Below, one piece after another: positions 23,953-33,032 of a DNA stretch of 36,839 nucleotides. The notes beneath the pieces are model-generated. The model worked only from the letters and a program-made list of their open reading frames with translations, was not told the origin of the DNA and did not search any database. Origin of the DNA: CAWKDC01 sp964383495 (GTDB taxonomy: Bacteria > Pseudomonadota > Gammaproteobacteria > JABCZS01); contig CAYLHG010000016.1 of NCBI GenBank assembly GCA_964383495.1, positions 1 through 36,839 of the forward strand, written 5' to 3'. Numbering within the stretch: position 1 is the stretch's first letter; every line of letters starts with the position of its first letter. A program made the position numbers and the translations under genes.

Positions 23953-24909
23953 TAATTTTTCTTCAAGGAAAAGTGGAATACGTTTTTCCAACCAATATTG
24001 TGGCTTCAACGGGTTCCAACCTGACACAAACCCCACATGACCACCGCATGGATACACTTCCATTTCTACACGATCAGATATTTCGTGTGGTTGTGGAATA
24101 ACGCTTGGCCCCATGAAGGGATCATCTTCTGCCTGAATTAATAACGTGGGAACTTGAATATGTTTCACAAAAATACGCGAGCTACATTGACGATAATAAT
24201 CCATCGCATCTTTAAAACCATACAATGGCGCTGTGATCCGTTCATCATATTCACGAATAGAGACAATTGCTTTCACCGTGGCAGCATCAAAAGGATACTC
24301 ATGCACCTCTCCTTTTTTTAACATTTTTTGTTTTAACGGATTTAAAAAATAACGTTGATATGCCCACGTCATATTTTTGCCTAATTTCTCCGTAGCTTGG
24401 GCTAAATCAAACGGCACAGAAACAGCCACTGCAGCGGTCAATGGGTTTTCTTTTCCCGTTTCGCCCAACCACTTTAATAACACATTACCACCCAACGAAT
24501 ACCCTATTGCCATTAATGGTGTGTTAGGTTCGCGTGCGCGTAACGCTGCAACAAATTCTGCAATATCTGCCGTCTCTCCGGAGTGATAGTTTTTCGCCAA
24601 TCTATTTAAACGCTCGCCACAGGAACGAAAATGCACTAACACCGCGCGCCAGCCTATTTGCTCTGCGGCCTGCATCATTCCTTTCACATAATGAGATTCG
24701 ATGCTGCCTTCTAGCCCGTGCAAAATGATCATGATGGGCCCAACATTATTACCCGCCCAACGACAATCTAAAAAATCGCCATCAGCTAATTCAAAAATTT
24801 CTTGGCGCGAAAAAACGTTGCGTTTGCGACCCGCAAAACGCGCATACACTGTTTGCAAGTGCGGATTTTTCAGCCACCACGCAGGCCTAAAGCGATGTTC
24901 TTTGTTCAT
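23920..24909 (-). CDS. YheT-type alpha/beta hydrolase
   Basis: The 329-residue hydrolase matches the YheT/ABHD1-3-like family: opening FRPAWWLKNPHLQTVYARF, oxyanion loop LHGLEGSIESHYVKGM, nucleophile elbow GYSLGGN (Ser), acid QAEDDPFMGPSV (Asp) and catalytic His in GGHVGFVSG. Family members are thought to be carboxylesterases acting on lipids, but the natural substrate is unknown. The 3' end overlaps the DUF4143 ATPase gene on the other strand, an arrangement that suggests one of the two ends has shifted. Confidence 0.9.
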   Translation of the reverse strand: MNKEHRFRPAWWLKNPHLQTVYARFAGRKRNVFSRQEIFELADGDFLDCRWAGNNVGPIMIILHGLEGSIESHYVKGMMQAAEQIGWRAVLVHFRSCGERLNRLAKNYHSGETADIAEFVAALRAREPNTPLMAIGYSLGGNVLLKWLGETGKENPLTAAVAVSVPFDLAQATEKLGKNMTWAYQRYFLNPLKQKMLKKGEVHEYPFDAATVKAIVSIREYDERITAPLYGFKDAMDYYRQCSSRIFVKHIQVPTLLIQAEDDPFMGPSVIPQPHEISDRVEMEVYPCGGHVGFVSGWNPLKPQYWLEKRIPLFLEEKLLNLRKPWRVA

Positions 24910-25213
24910 GTTGTCAATCTCTCTAAAGCCAGATCTATAATGTTTATCGGCCTTTTTTTAATTTCTTAAATTTTTATTGCGGGCGTGAAAACCCATATCG
25001 TCTATACTTTAATCTTAGCATAAACAAAAGCTGTGTAAATAACATTTTGTTACACTTATTAGCTTATTCGACCTACATCCAAAATCGTCTAACATGCTAT
25101 TTTTAAAGGAAAATTTATACGTTTTTGAGTTCTAAAAACACGTACGTTAGTAGCTTTCCAAGCTAGAACCACGTATAATTAAAAATGCCAGGATAAATAA
25201 GTTAGAGGTTGAA
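24910..25213. other. 304-base intergenic region with promoter elements only
   Basis: This AT-rich region separates yheT from the large accessory gene. It holds a -10-like TATACT at 25003-25008, an inverted repeat GTGTAA/TTACAC around 25034-25056, and the promoter described at 25151-25179. I see no small ORF with a ribosome binding site and no terminator-ended RNA. Confidence 0.6.
25151..25179 (+). promoter_or_regulatory. Putative promoter/operator of the large accessory gene
   Basis: A perfect -10 TATAAT at 25174-25179 lies 35 bases before the ATG at 25214. The -35 is poor. An inverted repeat TAGCTT-TCC-AAGCTA (25151-25165) occupies the spacer region, suggesting regulator-dependent transcription. 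AGAGG precedes the ATG by 6 bases. Confidence 0.45.
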
Positions 25214-28200
25214 ATGACTATTTTAACACCAGAATATATCAGATTTCTTCAAGCAGTGCAGCGGCTGGACCTTCAAGTACCTGTTGGTGCCCAGAATGAG
25301 TTGACATTTATCACTACCCCTCAAGCTAATGACCAGCTGCAACCGTTTTTAAGCACATTTCAACAACAATTTCGAAACAAGACCACCACCTCATCTACTA
25401 CTGTCGACAGACAAGTCGCATTTTCTTATTATTACGGATCCCGGTCCATAGATCTTTCAAACCTCTCCTCTGCTTACGCAGTACAGGGGCTCCCATCCGC
25501 TCCTAAGGTAATGATTGACGTGCGTACCCATGCTGGNNNNNNNNNNNNNNNNNNNNNNNNNNNNNNNNNNNNNNNNNNNNNNNNNNNNNNNNNNNNNNNN
25601 NNNNNNNNNNNNNNNNNNNNNNNNNNNNNNNNNNNNCCTATTGATATGCCTACGACTCAAGATTGGATTGATTTTTTTACGAGTACAACGAAAAACAATG
25701 ATCTCTTTGTTCTGAAAAATACTAGCAATCCTACGATACTCATGGAGGATTCTGCTTCCCCTGCGGATTATCTCAACAACTGCTTTCACAGCGTATCACC
25801 TGGCAAATCTGAAACCATCGTTGTCCTCCAAGACTCAACTGCTCCGCACCTGTTAATTTTCAGAGCACAAGGTACAGCAGCAGGAGCGACGCCCCGTTCT
25901 TTAACACCAGAAGAAAGCCGTGCCATGGCACCGCATATCGCCTATATGATACAAGTATATTTATCGACCCCCCAGTATAACTATGCTCCTGCTGTGTGCA
26001 CACACCCTGCGGATGTGGACCTTACAACAGAATTGAAAGGGGCTCTTGCTGAAGCGGAAGCGGGATCCATGATGGAAGTGGATGACAACACCCTCCCCAA
26101 TAATACCCCCAAGTATAGTAGTGTTAATAATTTAAATAACAATGGCATGTTCGCCAATAACGCTACGCTTTTAAATAACGGTAACAATACCACCATTAAC
26201 AATTTGACAAATGATAATGATAATTCCATTAGTGATACTAGCAGTAACGATGATCCTAATTTGCTTAACAACCCAGCTGCTTTATCTGATACTATCGCGT
26301 TCGTGGGAAATATCGCAGCTAGTGTCCGCTCTGCCGCGCAAGGGCTCTTTGGCGCTTTGGCAGGTGCAACGACGTCAAATAATACTAATAACAATGCTAA
26401 CAATATCAATAACGACGATGACATCACCAAGCTTGAAGATGATGATGAAACAGCATCAACGGCCAGTGCAACCTCAAGTGCATCTACAGCCAGCCGCAGC
26501 ATTGCTACATACGCATCCTCTTCACTGAAGGCAAAAAGCCTAACGGCATTCAACCAACCCGCTAGTAATGCCGCTACTAATCCCAACGTAATTAATTGGA
26601 TCAACAATACACGCACTAACACCAATAACTCAAGCACAGCTCCTCTTGCCAACCAGTCTAATTTTGATACCGATAATACTAGTGATGATGATAACGCTAG
26701 CAATGATGGAAATTTTGTTGATGCTGCAACGGGTCAAGTGGAACAGCCTAATAACCAAAACAATACTGCTAATAATGCAAATTTGGGCGCTACCGCTTTT
26801 GAGCAAGAGTCAAATCAAGAACTAGATGATAAAAACAACAATCAGGGTAGTGCCGAGATCTCCTCTGTAGCATCATCCGCAGATACTGTTGTAACGGTTG
26901 TACATGTGGCAACACCTCAAGCTACTACTGAGGCAGCAGGTGCTACGTCGCAAGCCACATCAACTCCACCGAATAATAGTACTACTAGCAACGCTAACAT
27001 TAGCAATAATGCTTTAGACGCTCAAGCTTCTACTTCTAATAGTAACAACACTGTAGCTAATTCGGCTGCGCCCCCTGTGGTAGCTTCTTCAAGCGCTGGC
27101 TCCTCAGCTGCTGCAACAGCAATCGCTACAACGCCAGCGGCGCCCACTGCGTTGAATAATACTAGTAATGCAGCCCCTGCAGTAGCTTCAGCTGCTCCCC
27201 AAGCTGCAACAAATTCGCAAGCTGCGCCAGCCCCATTCACTGCGCCGGGTAGTAGTAATACTAATAGCAATGCTAACACTAGCAATAATGCTTCAGGCGC
27301 TCAAGCTCCTACTTCTGATAGTGACAACACTGTAGCTAATTCGGCTGCGCCCCCTGTGGTAGCTTCTTCAAGCGCTGGCTCCTCAGCTGCTGCAACAGCA
27401 ATCGCTACAACGCCAGCGGCGCCCACTGCGTTGAATAATACTAGTAGTGCAGTCCCTGCGGTAGCTTCAGCTGCTCCCCAAGCTGCAACAAATTCGCAAG
27501 CTGCGCCAGCATCAAATGCCCTCAGTAGCGCAGCTCCTCTATCCGCTTCAAGCGTCCCACCAACAACTAGTGTTGCTCTCACCAGTAATGCGGCGCCTCC
27601 ATCTGTAGCTCCTTCAAGCGCTGGGCAACCGGTTACTAAAAATGATATAAACGATGACCTCGATCTGGCATTCGTTAAGCGTGCTGGCGCAGAAAACAAC
27701 TCCTTTATTATACGTGCCGGATCAATAGTCCTTGATGAAGAGAATACTGACGGTAGTCATGGCGCCGAGGTTCCAGCAGCTTCTTCAAGCACAACAACAA
27801 ATAGCGATACAATAGAGCCGCGAAGCGTGCGCCTCTTCTCTTGGTTCTCCAATTTTACTAGCAGCACATCTAACAACAATCACGCTTCTGCTGCTTCAGA
27901 TCCAGTTGATGAAAGTAATACCAAGAACAGCTACGACACCTGGCGGAATTTCTTCAGTCGACCAACACACAAAACCTCTAGGACTGCAGCAATGATTCCA
28001 CTTGCTGATGTTCAGCCTACCACCCATACCCCCTCTGGCACTACTTCTGCAGTCTCATCAAGCAACACAGCCTCCCAATCACATAATGTTTTTGCACCTA
28101 CAGCAGCAGTTCCTCCAGCAAGCTCACAAGCTGCGCCAACATCAGCAACACAAGAGGAACGAGCATCTGCTTCAAAAGAATGCCAAACAATATTCGAAAC

Positions 28201-30262
28201 TTTAGAAAAAGATGACCACGTACAACTTGCACAGCAAATTGAGCAGTTAGAAAAAAAACTTGCGACGCTAGAAAGCGTTCCTGAAAATAACAGAACCCCA
28301 AAAGAAAAAACAATTATTACGCAAGCAAATACTGTTATAAAACTCGTTTCTCTCTATAACCTTGCAAAGCCTATTGCTGCTGACGCTACGGACGAAGTAA
28401 AAAAATTACGGAAAGATGGTCTAGGTATGATATCGGAATACTTCAGCATCTATAAACAAATAGAAGACTATCAACCACCAGCACATTTGCGGGATCCCGA
28501 ATTTCTTCAGAAGAATCCCACACTTATTCCAGCAAATCCCCCTCAAGAAGCTTTGAGATTCATCGGCTTGTTTGAAACGACTTGTCATCGCTTTAATGGA
28601 ATGCGTGCAATGCAGTCTGAGACATTAGGCGGCATGCTTAGCAGCGCTACATTGGTGTTTGGCTCAGAACCCACAAAAAGCGCCGCACCAGCAGCAACAC
28701 TCAGTGCTACTGAATCAGCAACACTCTCGGACACCAGCAAGGAAGTTACACAGGCTATCGTTGGTATGCTCAATAAGAGCATCCATAACAATGCTGAAAT
28801 TGACATATCTGCGCTGCAAACGGAATTTAATAAATTATCCAATGATGAAAAAGGCAAACATTTTTTAATTTTGCCTCTCGCTGCACTTGAAAAAATTCAA
28901 AAAATAGCAGGCAATACTGTTGCAAAAAGCTACCTCCAATGCTTGGCAATCGTCCTCCCTTCTATTTTTAAAAATCCGCCCCACTTGCCAACCAATCCTC
29001 AACAAATGCTCAATTTAATGGGAAAATATACGAATAGTAAGTTATTTGAAATTAATCAACAAGTAACGCGTATTCAACAAACAGTGCAGAGAGAAGCACC
29101 TTCTAGTACTGATGCTACCGAAGGAGTATCAGCAAAAAAATTCCAGGAAAAAGGATTCACGGAAGACTTTATAATAAAAACCCTGTCAGAGCTACAAAAA
29201 TTGAGCAATATCGTCAAAGCGTTAACAAGCATCGAAGAAAAAATTTCAGCCAACATGCTACACGCACCCATTAAAAACACAGGGGCTTTAGAACAAGCAA
29301 TAGAAGGCTTAAATGAACAGGACCTTCTTCCTGAATACCAATCTATTCTTACCCAAGCTCAAACTGCTATTCGTATCAAAAAAGACCATAATGCTAGCGA
29401 CCTACGTAACGTATACGTTATATTAAAAAACCACATACGAGAACATGAAGAAAAATATGGTGCGATAACAGCTGAAGACCATCCGCTCTTGCCCGCGGCG
29501 CAGTTGCTAAAAGAAATAGAAACTGAGTCATCATTGGATGAAAAAGCAACAGCAAAAAAATTGGCAACTGCATATAATACGATTAATGCAGCTACGCCAC
29601 AGGTTATTTATGGTTTTACTTCGGAAAGAAGTAAGCGCCTCCAATCATTCTCAAATAGCTTTCCTAAAGAAGATACACAAGCAGTTGTCGCGCCACGAAT
29701 GCCGGAAAATGAAGCCGCTGTCAAGACAATCGAGGATAAAATCGATGAATTCACAGCACCTGAATTACTCAACTTATTCGATTTGTTAACTAGAAATGCG
29801 CCTGATTCTAAATTGTCGGAATCAGTTCAAACAGCTTCGAAAAAAGATAACGCTGCCCAAGAAATTGAGTTAGCAATTTTAACTGAGCTTGATGCAAAAT
29901 TAGACACACTGAACCTCAATGCGGATCAGAAAGAATGGATGAAACGGACTATTGAGACCTTGCAGAGAAGCCAAAAATCACAAAAAAGTCCCCCTTCTGA
30001 TACCAATTCTGCTATTACAATCAAATACACCCAGCTGTATAGCAAATTACAGCCCCCAACATCGGTAGCTAGCAGCTCCACGAAACTTCCTCGTGGTTCC
30101 ATGTCCTCTGCAGCCTCATCTTCAAGCAGCTCATCTTCGAATAGTAATCCTAATGCTAATGCACTTCAACAACAGCTTCAACAGCAGACGGTTAATCTTC
30201 GTAACAATGGGACAACCGCCGATGACCCTGATAAAACCAACAAACAGAAGCTGAGACATTGA
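25214..30262 (+). CDS. Very large Asn/Ser/Ala-rich protein, effector-like, unknown function
   Basis: About 1682 residues as assembled, including a 100-N gap (residues 108-142), so true length and frame continuity are unproven. Residues 1-285 look globular. About 295-960 are low complexity: Asn-rich runs (SVNNLNNNGMFANNATLLNN), Ala/Thr/Ser tracts, and a 93-residue-period duplication (594-673 and 687-766). Residues about 985-1600 are helical and Lys/Glu/Gln-rich with coiled-coil character. The end has a run of eight Ser, then Asn/Gln-rich sequence. No signal peptide, membrane segment or enzyme motif was found. It heads a three-gene plus-strand block. A translocated effector or structural host-interaction protein is possible; I do not recognise it. 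Confidence 0.8.
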   Translation: MTILTPEYIRFLQAVQRLDLQVPVGAQNELTFITTPQANDQLQPFLSTFQQQFRNKTTTSSTTVDRQVAFSYYYGSRSIDLSNLSSAYAVQGLPSAPKVMIDVRTHAXXXXXXXXXXXXXXXXXXXXXXXXXXXXXXXXXXPIDMPTTQDWIDFFTSTTKNNDLFVLKNTSNPTILMEDSASPADYLNNCFHSVSPGKSETIVVLQDSTAPHLLIFRAQGTAAGATPRSLTPEESRAMAPHIAYMIQVYLSTPQYNYAPAVCTHPADVDLTTELKGALAEAEAGSMMEVDDNTLPNNTPKYSSVNNLNNNGMFANNATLLNNGNNTTINNLTNDNDNSISDTSSNDDPNLLNNPAALSDTIAFVGNIAASVRSAAQGLFGALAGATTSNNTNNNANNINNDDDITKLEDDDETASTASATSSASTASRSIATYASSSLKAKSLTAFNQPASNAATNPNVINWINNTRTNTNNSSTAPLANQSNFDTDNTSDDDNASNDGNFVDAATGQVEQPNNQNNTANNANLGATAFEQESNQELDDKNNNQGSAEISSVASSADTVVTVVHVATPQATTEAAGATSQATSTPPNNSTTSNANISNNALDAQASTSNSNNTVANSAAPPVVASSSAGSSAAATAIATTPAAPTALNNTSNAAPAVASAAPQAATNSQAAPAPFTAPGSSNTNSNANTSNNASGAQAPTSDSDNTVANSAAPPVVASSSAGSSAAATAIATTPAAPTALNNTSSAVPAVASAAPQAATNSQAAPASNALSSAAPLSASSVPPTTSVALTSNAAPPSVAPSSAGQPVTKNDINDDLDLAFVKRAGAENNSFIIRAGSIVLDEENTDGSHGAEVPAASSSTTTNSDTIEPRSVRLFSWFSNFTSSTSNNNHASAASDPVDESNTKNSYDTWRNFFSRPTHKTSRTAAMIPLADVQPTTHTPSGTTSAVSSSNTASQSHNVFAPTAAVPPASSQAAPTSATQEERASASKECQTIFETLEKDDHVQLAQQIEQLEKKLATLESVPENNRTPKEKTIITQANTVIKLVSLYNLAKPIAADATDEVKKLRKDGLGMISEYFSIYKQIEDYQPPAHLRDPEFLQKNPTLIPANPPQEALRFIGLFETTCHRFNGMRAMQSETLGGMLSSATLVFGSEPTKSAAPAATLSATESATLSDTSKEVTQAIVGMLNKSIHNNAEIDISALQTEFNKLSNDEKGKHFLILPLAALEKIQKIAGNTVAKSYLQCLAIVLPSIFKNPPHLPTNPQQMLNLMGKYTNSKLFEINQQVTRIQQTVQREAPSSTDATEGVSAKKFQEKGFTEDFIIKTLSELQKLSNIVKALTSIEEKISANMLHAPIKNTGALEQAIEGLNEQDLLPEYQSILTQAQTAIRIKKDHNASDLRNVYVILKNHIREHEEKYGAITAEDHPLLPAAQLLKEIETESSLDEKATAKKLATAYNTINAATPQVIYGFTSERSKRLQSFSNSFPKEDTQAVVAPRMPENEAAVKTIEDKIDEFTAPELLNLFDLLTRNAPDSKLSESVQTASKKDNAAQEIELAILTELDAKLDTLNLNADQKEWMKRTIETLQRSQKSQKSPPSDTNSAITIKYTQLYSKLQPPTSVASSSTKLPRGSMSSAASSSSSSSSNSNPNANALQQQLQQQTVNLRNNGTTADDPDKTNKQKLRH
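25537..25636. other. Assembly gap (100 N)
   Basis: Exactly 100 N interrupt the large accessory gene near its 5' end. One hundred is a conventional placeholder for a gap of unknown size, so the reading-frame match across it may be coincidental. Confidence 0.99.
26993..27510 (+). repeat. Tandem duplication, 279-bp period, inside the large gene
   Basis: Two 239-base copies (26993-27231 and 27272-27510) are offset by 279 bases (93 codons). A core of 123 bases (27045-27167 versus 27324-27446) is identical. A third, decayed Ala/Ser/Pro-rich stretch follows to about 27630. The high identity indicates a recent, in-frame expansion. Confidence 0.9.
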
Positions 30263-30338
30263 CCTATTACCAATATAAGTAGATAATATTTTTCTTATTT
30301 GTTATTATTATAACTAATAATAATTTCTGGAGGATATT

Positions 30339-31391
30339 ATGGGTAATCGCATTATACATCCAGTTGGAAGAAGAAATAATGATAATAATGGGCTTACTAT
30401 GCACGAGCAAGTACATCTCAGCACTATTCAATTAAGCTCTCAACAATTACAAAATCACAATGTAACGACGAACCTGATTGAAATTTTGCTAGAAACTATA
30501 AAAACAGCTAGCTATTATCCCGATGACAGAAAAGAGCCTTTGCTTGCATTTCTCCCTGAACTAAATGAAAAGGCGCATACTTTGCCAAAAGAAGAGATAA
30601 GCAAAATTAACTTTGATCTACAGCAACTTTATATTAAATTTTTGACAGTCGAGAAGGATTTGATATATCAAAAGCACACATCTATCGCTGTTGCCCTTGG
30701 GGTAGTAGCTGCAGTAACAGGTACTATTACCGCAGGAATGGCAGCTGGTCTTGCGGCGAAAATCGATCAGACTGACACAAACCAAAATAATGAAGACAAA
30801 CGCAGCATCAATCTCATTTTATATGCAGTTATGGGTTTTATTGGAATTACTGTAATTGGGACAGGGAAATATTACTTAGATAAAACCTCCGATAGGCATC
30901 ATCTGTTATTAGCGAGGGCATCAAAAATTGGAGAATTTATAGAAAAAACTTCTAGAGCCATTAACAACAATGCTAATATCCCAGATTCCTCGCAATTACA
31001 ACTTCCTGAAAATGCATCTAAAAAATTGTATAATGAACTACTTTATATACAGTTTGCATTGTCGCAATTTCGGTCTTTCGCACAAGCTACATCTATAAAA
31101 ATACGTTTGAATGAATTTCTATCTAATAATTTATTTAAAACAAGTGAGCCAAGCCAAGATGAAGTTTCATCTGTTGGAAAAATAGTGAGCGAAGTGATTG
31201 TTTTGGCTAGAAGGCTTAATACTGATGGCTCAATAAATTCTCTAGGCCAGGATGGCTCAACTATTTTAAGCAGCATAAAAGAGGCTGCTGACAAGGCAAA
31301 AGCTCAGCTCAGAATCCTTTCCTTTTCGCAGGAAGAAAGAGCGGCACCTGAGAGTAGATCATACCATCGCTCTAATATTAACAATGTTTAG
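30339..31391 (+). CDS. Unrecognised protein with two membrane segments
   Basis: The 350-residue protein starts at an ATG with GGAGG 5 bases upstream. Residues 1-112 are polar and helical. A Gly/Ala-rich hydrophobic segment (about 114-139, VALGVVAAVTGTITAGMAAG) and a second one (about 157-175, LILYAVMGFIGITVIGTG) flank a short charged, Asn-rich loop, a hairpin that would insert in a membrane. The C-terminal half is helical. There is no signal peptide and no known domain. Membrane hairpins of this kind are common in effectors of vacuole-dwelling bacteria, but that reading is inference. It lies 76 bases after the large gene and 64 before the ankyrin-like gene, same strand, so probably one unit. 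Confidence 0.7.
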   Translation: MGNRIIHPVGRRNNDNNGLTMHEQVHLSTIQLSSQQLQNHNVTTNLIEILLETIKTASYYPDDRKEPLLAFLPELNEKAHTLPKEEISKINFDLQQLYIKFLTVEKDLIYQKHTSIAVALGVVAAVTGTITAGMAAGLAAKIDQTDTNQNNEDKRSINLILYAVMGFIGITVIGTGKYYLDKTSDRHHLLLARASKIGEFIEKTSRAINNNANIPDSSQLQLPENASKKLYNELLYIQFALSQFRSFAQATSIKIRLNEFLSNNLFKTSEPSQDEVSSVGKIVSEVIVLARRLNTDGSINSLGQDGSTILSSIKEAADKAKAQLRILSFSQEERAAPESRSYHRSNINNV

Positions 31392-31455
31392 AAAATAACT
31401 TAAATTGCAAAATATATCAGAAAGAAGTATGATATTTAATGAGCCGGAGGTTATT

Positions 31456-31938
31456 ATGCCATTGTCTGATATCGACTTGTTTGTTAGTATAGGCGATTAT
31501 GATAATGCGCGTAAGCTGCTGGAAAATAACAAAGAAGAAATACATTATAGGGATAATATTTCTGGTTTTCCTTTATTACATATCTTAGTTTTCGATTTTC
31601 CAAAAGAAAATGACCCGAACACACAAAACTACATGAATACGCTTCAAGTTTTGATGGATTATGACATTAATCCAATGATCAAAACTTTACGCCCACAAGC
31701 ATTAACTGCCACAGAATATGCAGAATATATAAAAAAACCTCAACACTTAATTGAAAAATTGAAAGAATATGAAAAAAAATGGAAAGATACACACTCACCA
31801 ATGTCCTCTTCTGATAAGTCAAATAATCAAACTAGCCATGTCAAAAGGCGTTATACCCATCAATATAATGCTGATCAAAATGCTATGGCAGAAAATAGTA
31901 GAACAGAAGGAGTGCAGTTCTTTAATCAATTGAGTTAA
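31456..31938 (+). CDS. Small ankyrin-like protein
   Basis: The ATG at 31456 has a perfect GGAGG 5 bases upstream and gives 160 residues. An alternative TTG start at 31405 lacks a ribosome binding site. Residues 4-48 (DIDLFVSIGDYDNARKLLEN ... FPLLHILVF) and about 58-95 (TLQVLMDYDINPMIKT ... TATEYAEY) fit two degenerate ankyrin repeats. A Lys-rich helix and a polar Ser/Asn tail follow. Ankyrin proteins mediate protein binding and are frequent among secreted effectors of intracellular bacteria. It is the last gene of the accessory block and is convergent with hemE, 41 bases away. Confidence 0.65.
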   Translation: MPLSDIDLFVSIGDYDNARKLLENNKEEIHYRDNISGFPLLHILVFDFPKENDPNTQNYMNTLQVLMDYDINPMIKTLRPQALTATEYAEYIKKPQHLIEKLKEYEKKWKDTHSPMSSSDKSNNQTSHVKRRYTHQYNADQNAMAENSRTEGVQFFNQLS

Positions 31939-31979
31939 AAAAATTATTAAAAATATGGTGGCTCGTTAACACGATTCGT

Positions 31980-33023
31980 TTACGCCCCATGCACTGCTTC
32001 CACCAATGCAGCCACATGCTCTGGTGGAATGCCCGGGTGTATTCCGTGCCCTAAATTAAATACGTGCCCAGGGTGCGGTCCAAACGCTTGCACTATTTTC
32101 ACCGCTTCTTTTTGAATCACTGCCGGCGATGCATACAACACCGCAGGATCTAAATTACCCTGCAAAGCTACTTTATTTCCCACTCGCTTGCGCGCTTGCC
32201 CAATATCGGTTGTCCAATCTAACCCCAATCCATCACAACCGGTTTCGCTCATCCATTCTAACCACTGGCCCCCACCTTTTGTAAATAAAATGTTGGGGAT
32301 GCGTGCACCGTCGCGCATTTTTGTTAAACGCTCAACAATGCGTTGCATAGGTTGTAATGAAAACCGTTTGTATTGCTCACCCGCTAATACACCGCCCCAT
32401 GTATCAAAAATCATCACGACATCTACACCTGCTTCAATTTGCGCATTTAAATAAAGGGCTACGCTTTCGCTTAATGTCGATAATAATTCATCCATCGCTT
32501 CTGGCGATTCATACATCAATGCTTTAATTTTGGCAAATTCGCGTGTGCTTTCACCCTCTACCATGTACGTTGCTAACGTCCAAGGGCTGCCAGCAAAACC
32601 GATGAGCGGCACGCGCTGCTGCAATTCTTTTTTGATTAAATGAATTGTGTCGAACACATACGGCATTGAAGCGACAGGGTCCGGCACGCCTAACCGTTTG
32701 ATGTCTGCATGCGTGTGTAGGGGGCGCTCGAATTTCGGGCCTTCACCTTCTACAAAATGTAAACCTAAGCCCATCGCATTGGGAATGGTTAAAATATCTG
32801 AAAATAAAATGGCGGCGTCTAAATCGAAACGCGCTAAAGGTTGTAATGTTACTTCGCACGCTAATGCTGGCGTTTGCATTAAATTTAAAAAACTTCCCGC
32901 TTGTGCGCGCACTGCACGGTATTCTGGTAAATAACGCCCTGCTTGACGCATGATCCAGACAGGCGTTTTATCAACAGGTTGACGCAATAACGCTTTGATC
33001 AAACGATCATTTTGAAGTGGCAT
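31980..33023 (-). CDS. hemE: Uroporphyrinogen decarboxylase
   Basis: The 347-residue enzyme converts uroporphyrinogen III to coproporphyrinogen III in haem synthesis. The family signatures are intact: PVWIMRQAGRYLPEYR near the N-terminus, the catalytic-Asp segment AAILFSDILTIPNAMG, and GFAGSPWTLATYMVEG. The C-terminal FNLGHGIHPGIPPEHV block is also present. It starts 9 bases after the aroK stop, so the two are co-transcribed. Confidence 0.97.
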   Translation of the reverse strand: MPLQNDRLIKALLRQPVDKTPVWIMRQAGRYLPEYRAVRAQAGSFLNLMQTPALACEVTLQPLARFDLDAAILFSDILTIPNAMGLGLHFVEGEGPKFERPLHTHADIKRLGVPDPVASMPYVFDTIHLIKKELQQRVPLIGFAGSPWTLATYMVEGESTREFAKIKALMYESPEAMDELLSTLSESVALYLNAQIEAGVDVVMIFDTWGGVLAGEQYKRFSLQPMQRIVERLTKMRDGARIPNILFTKGGGQWLEWMSETGCDGLGLDWTTDIGQARKRVGNKVALQGNLDPAVLYASPAVIQKEAVKIVQAFGPHPGHVFNLGHGIHPGIPPEHVAALVEAVHGA

Positions 33024-33032
33024 GAAGTACTC

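Noticed and set aside
24965..24978. PmrA-type box (CTTAAATTTTTATT) upstream of the large accessory gene
   Set aside because: Only a loose match to cTTAATatT in AT-rich DNA, over 200 bases from the likely start; not distinguishable from chance.
25981..26703. A 240-codon minus-strand open frame rich in Leu/Val/Ala
   Set aside because: It is the complement of the Asn/Ser/Ala-rich codons of the large plus-strand gene; low-complexity GCx/AAT codons leave the opposite frame open. No ribosome binding site.
31405..31455. 17-codon N-terminal extension of the ankyrin-like protein
   Set aside because: It needs a TTG start without a ribosome binding site, whereas GGAGG sits 5 bases before the ATG at 31456.
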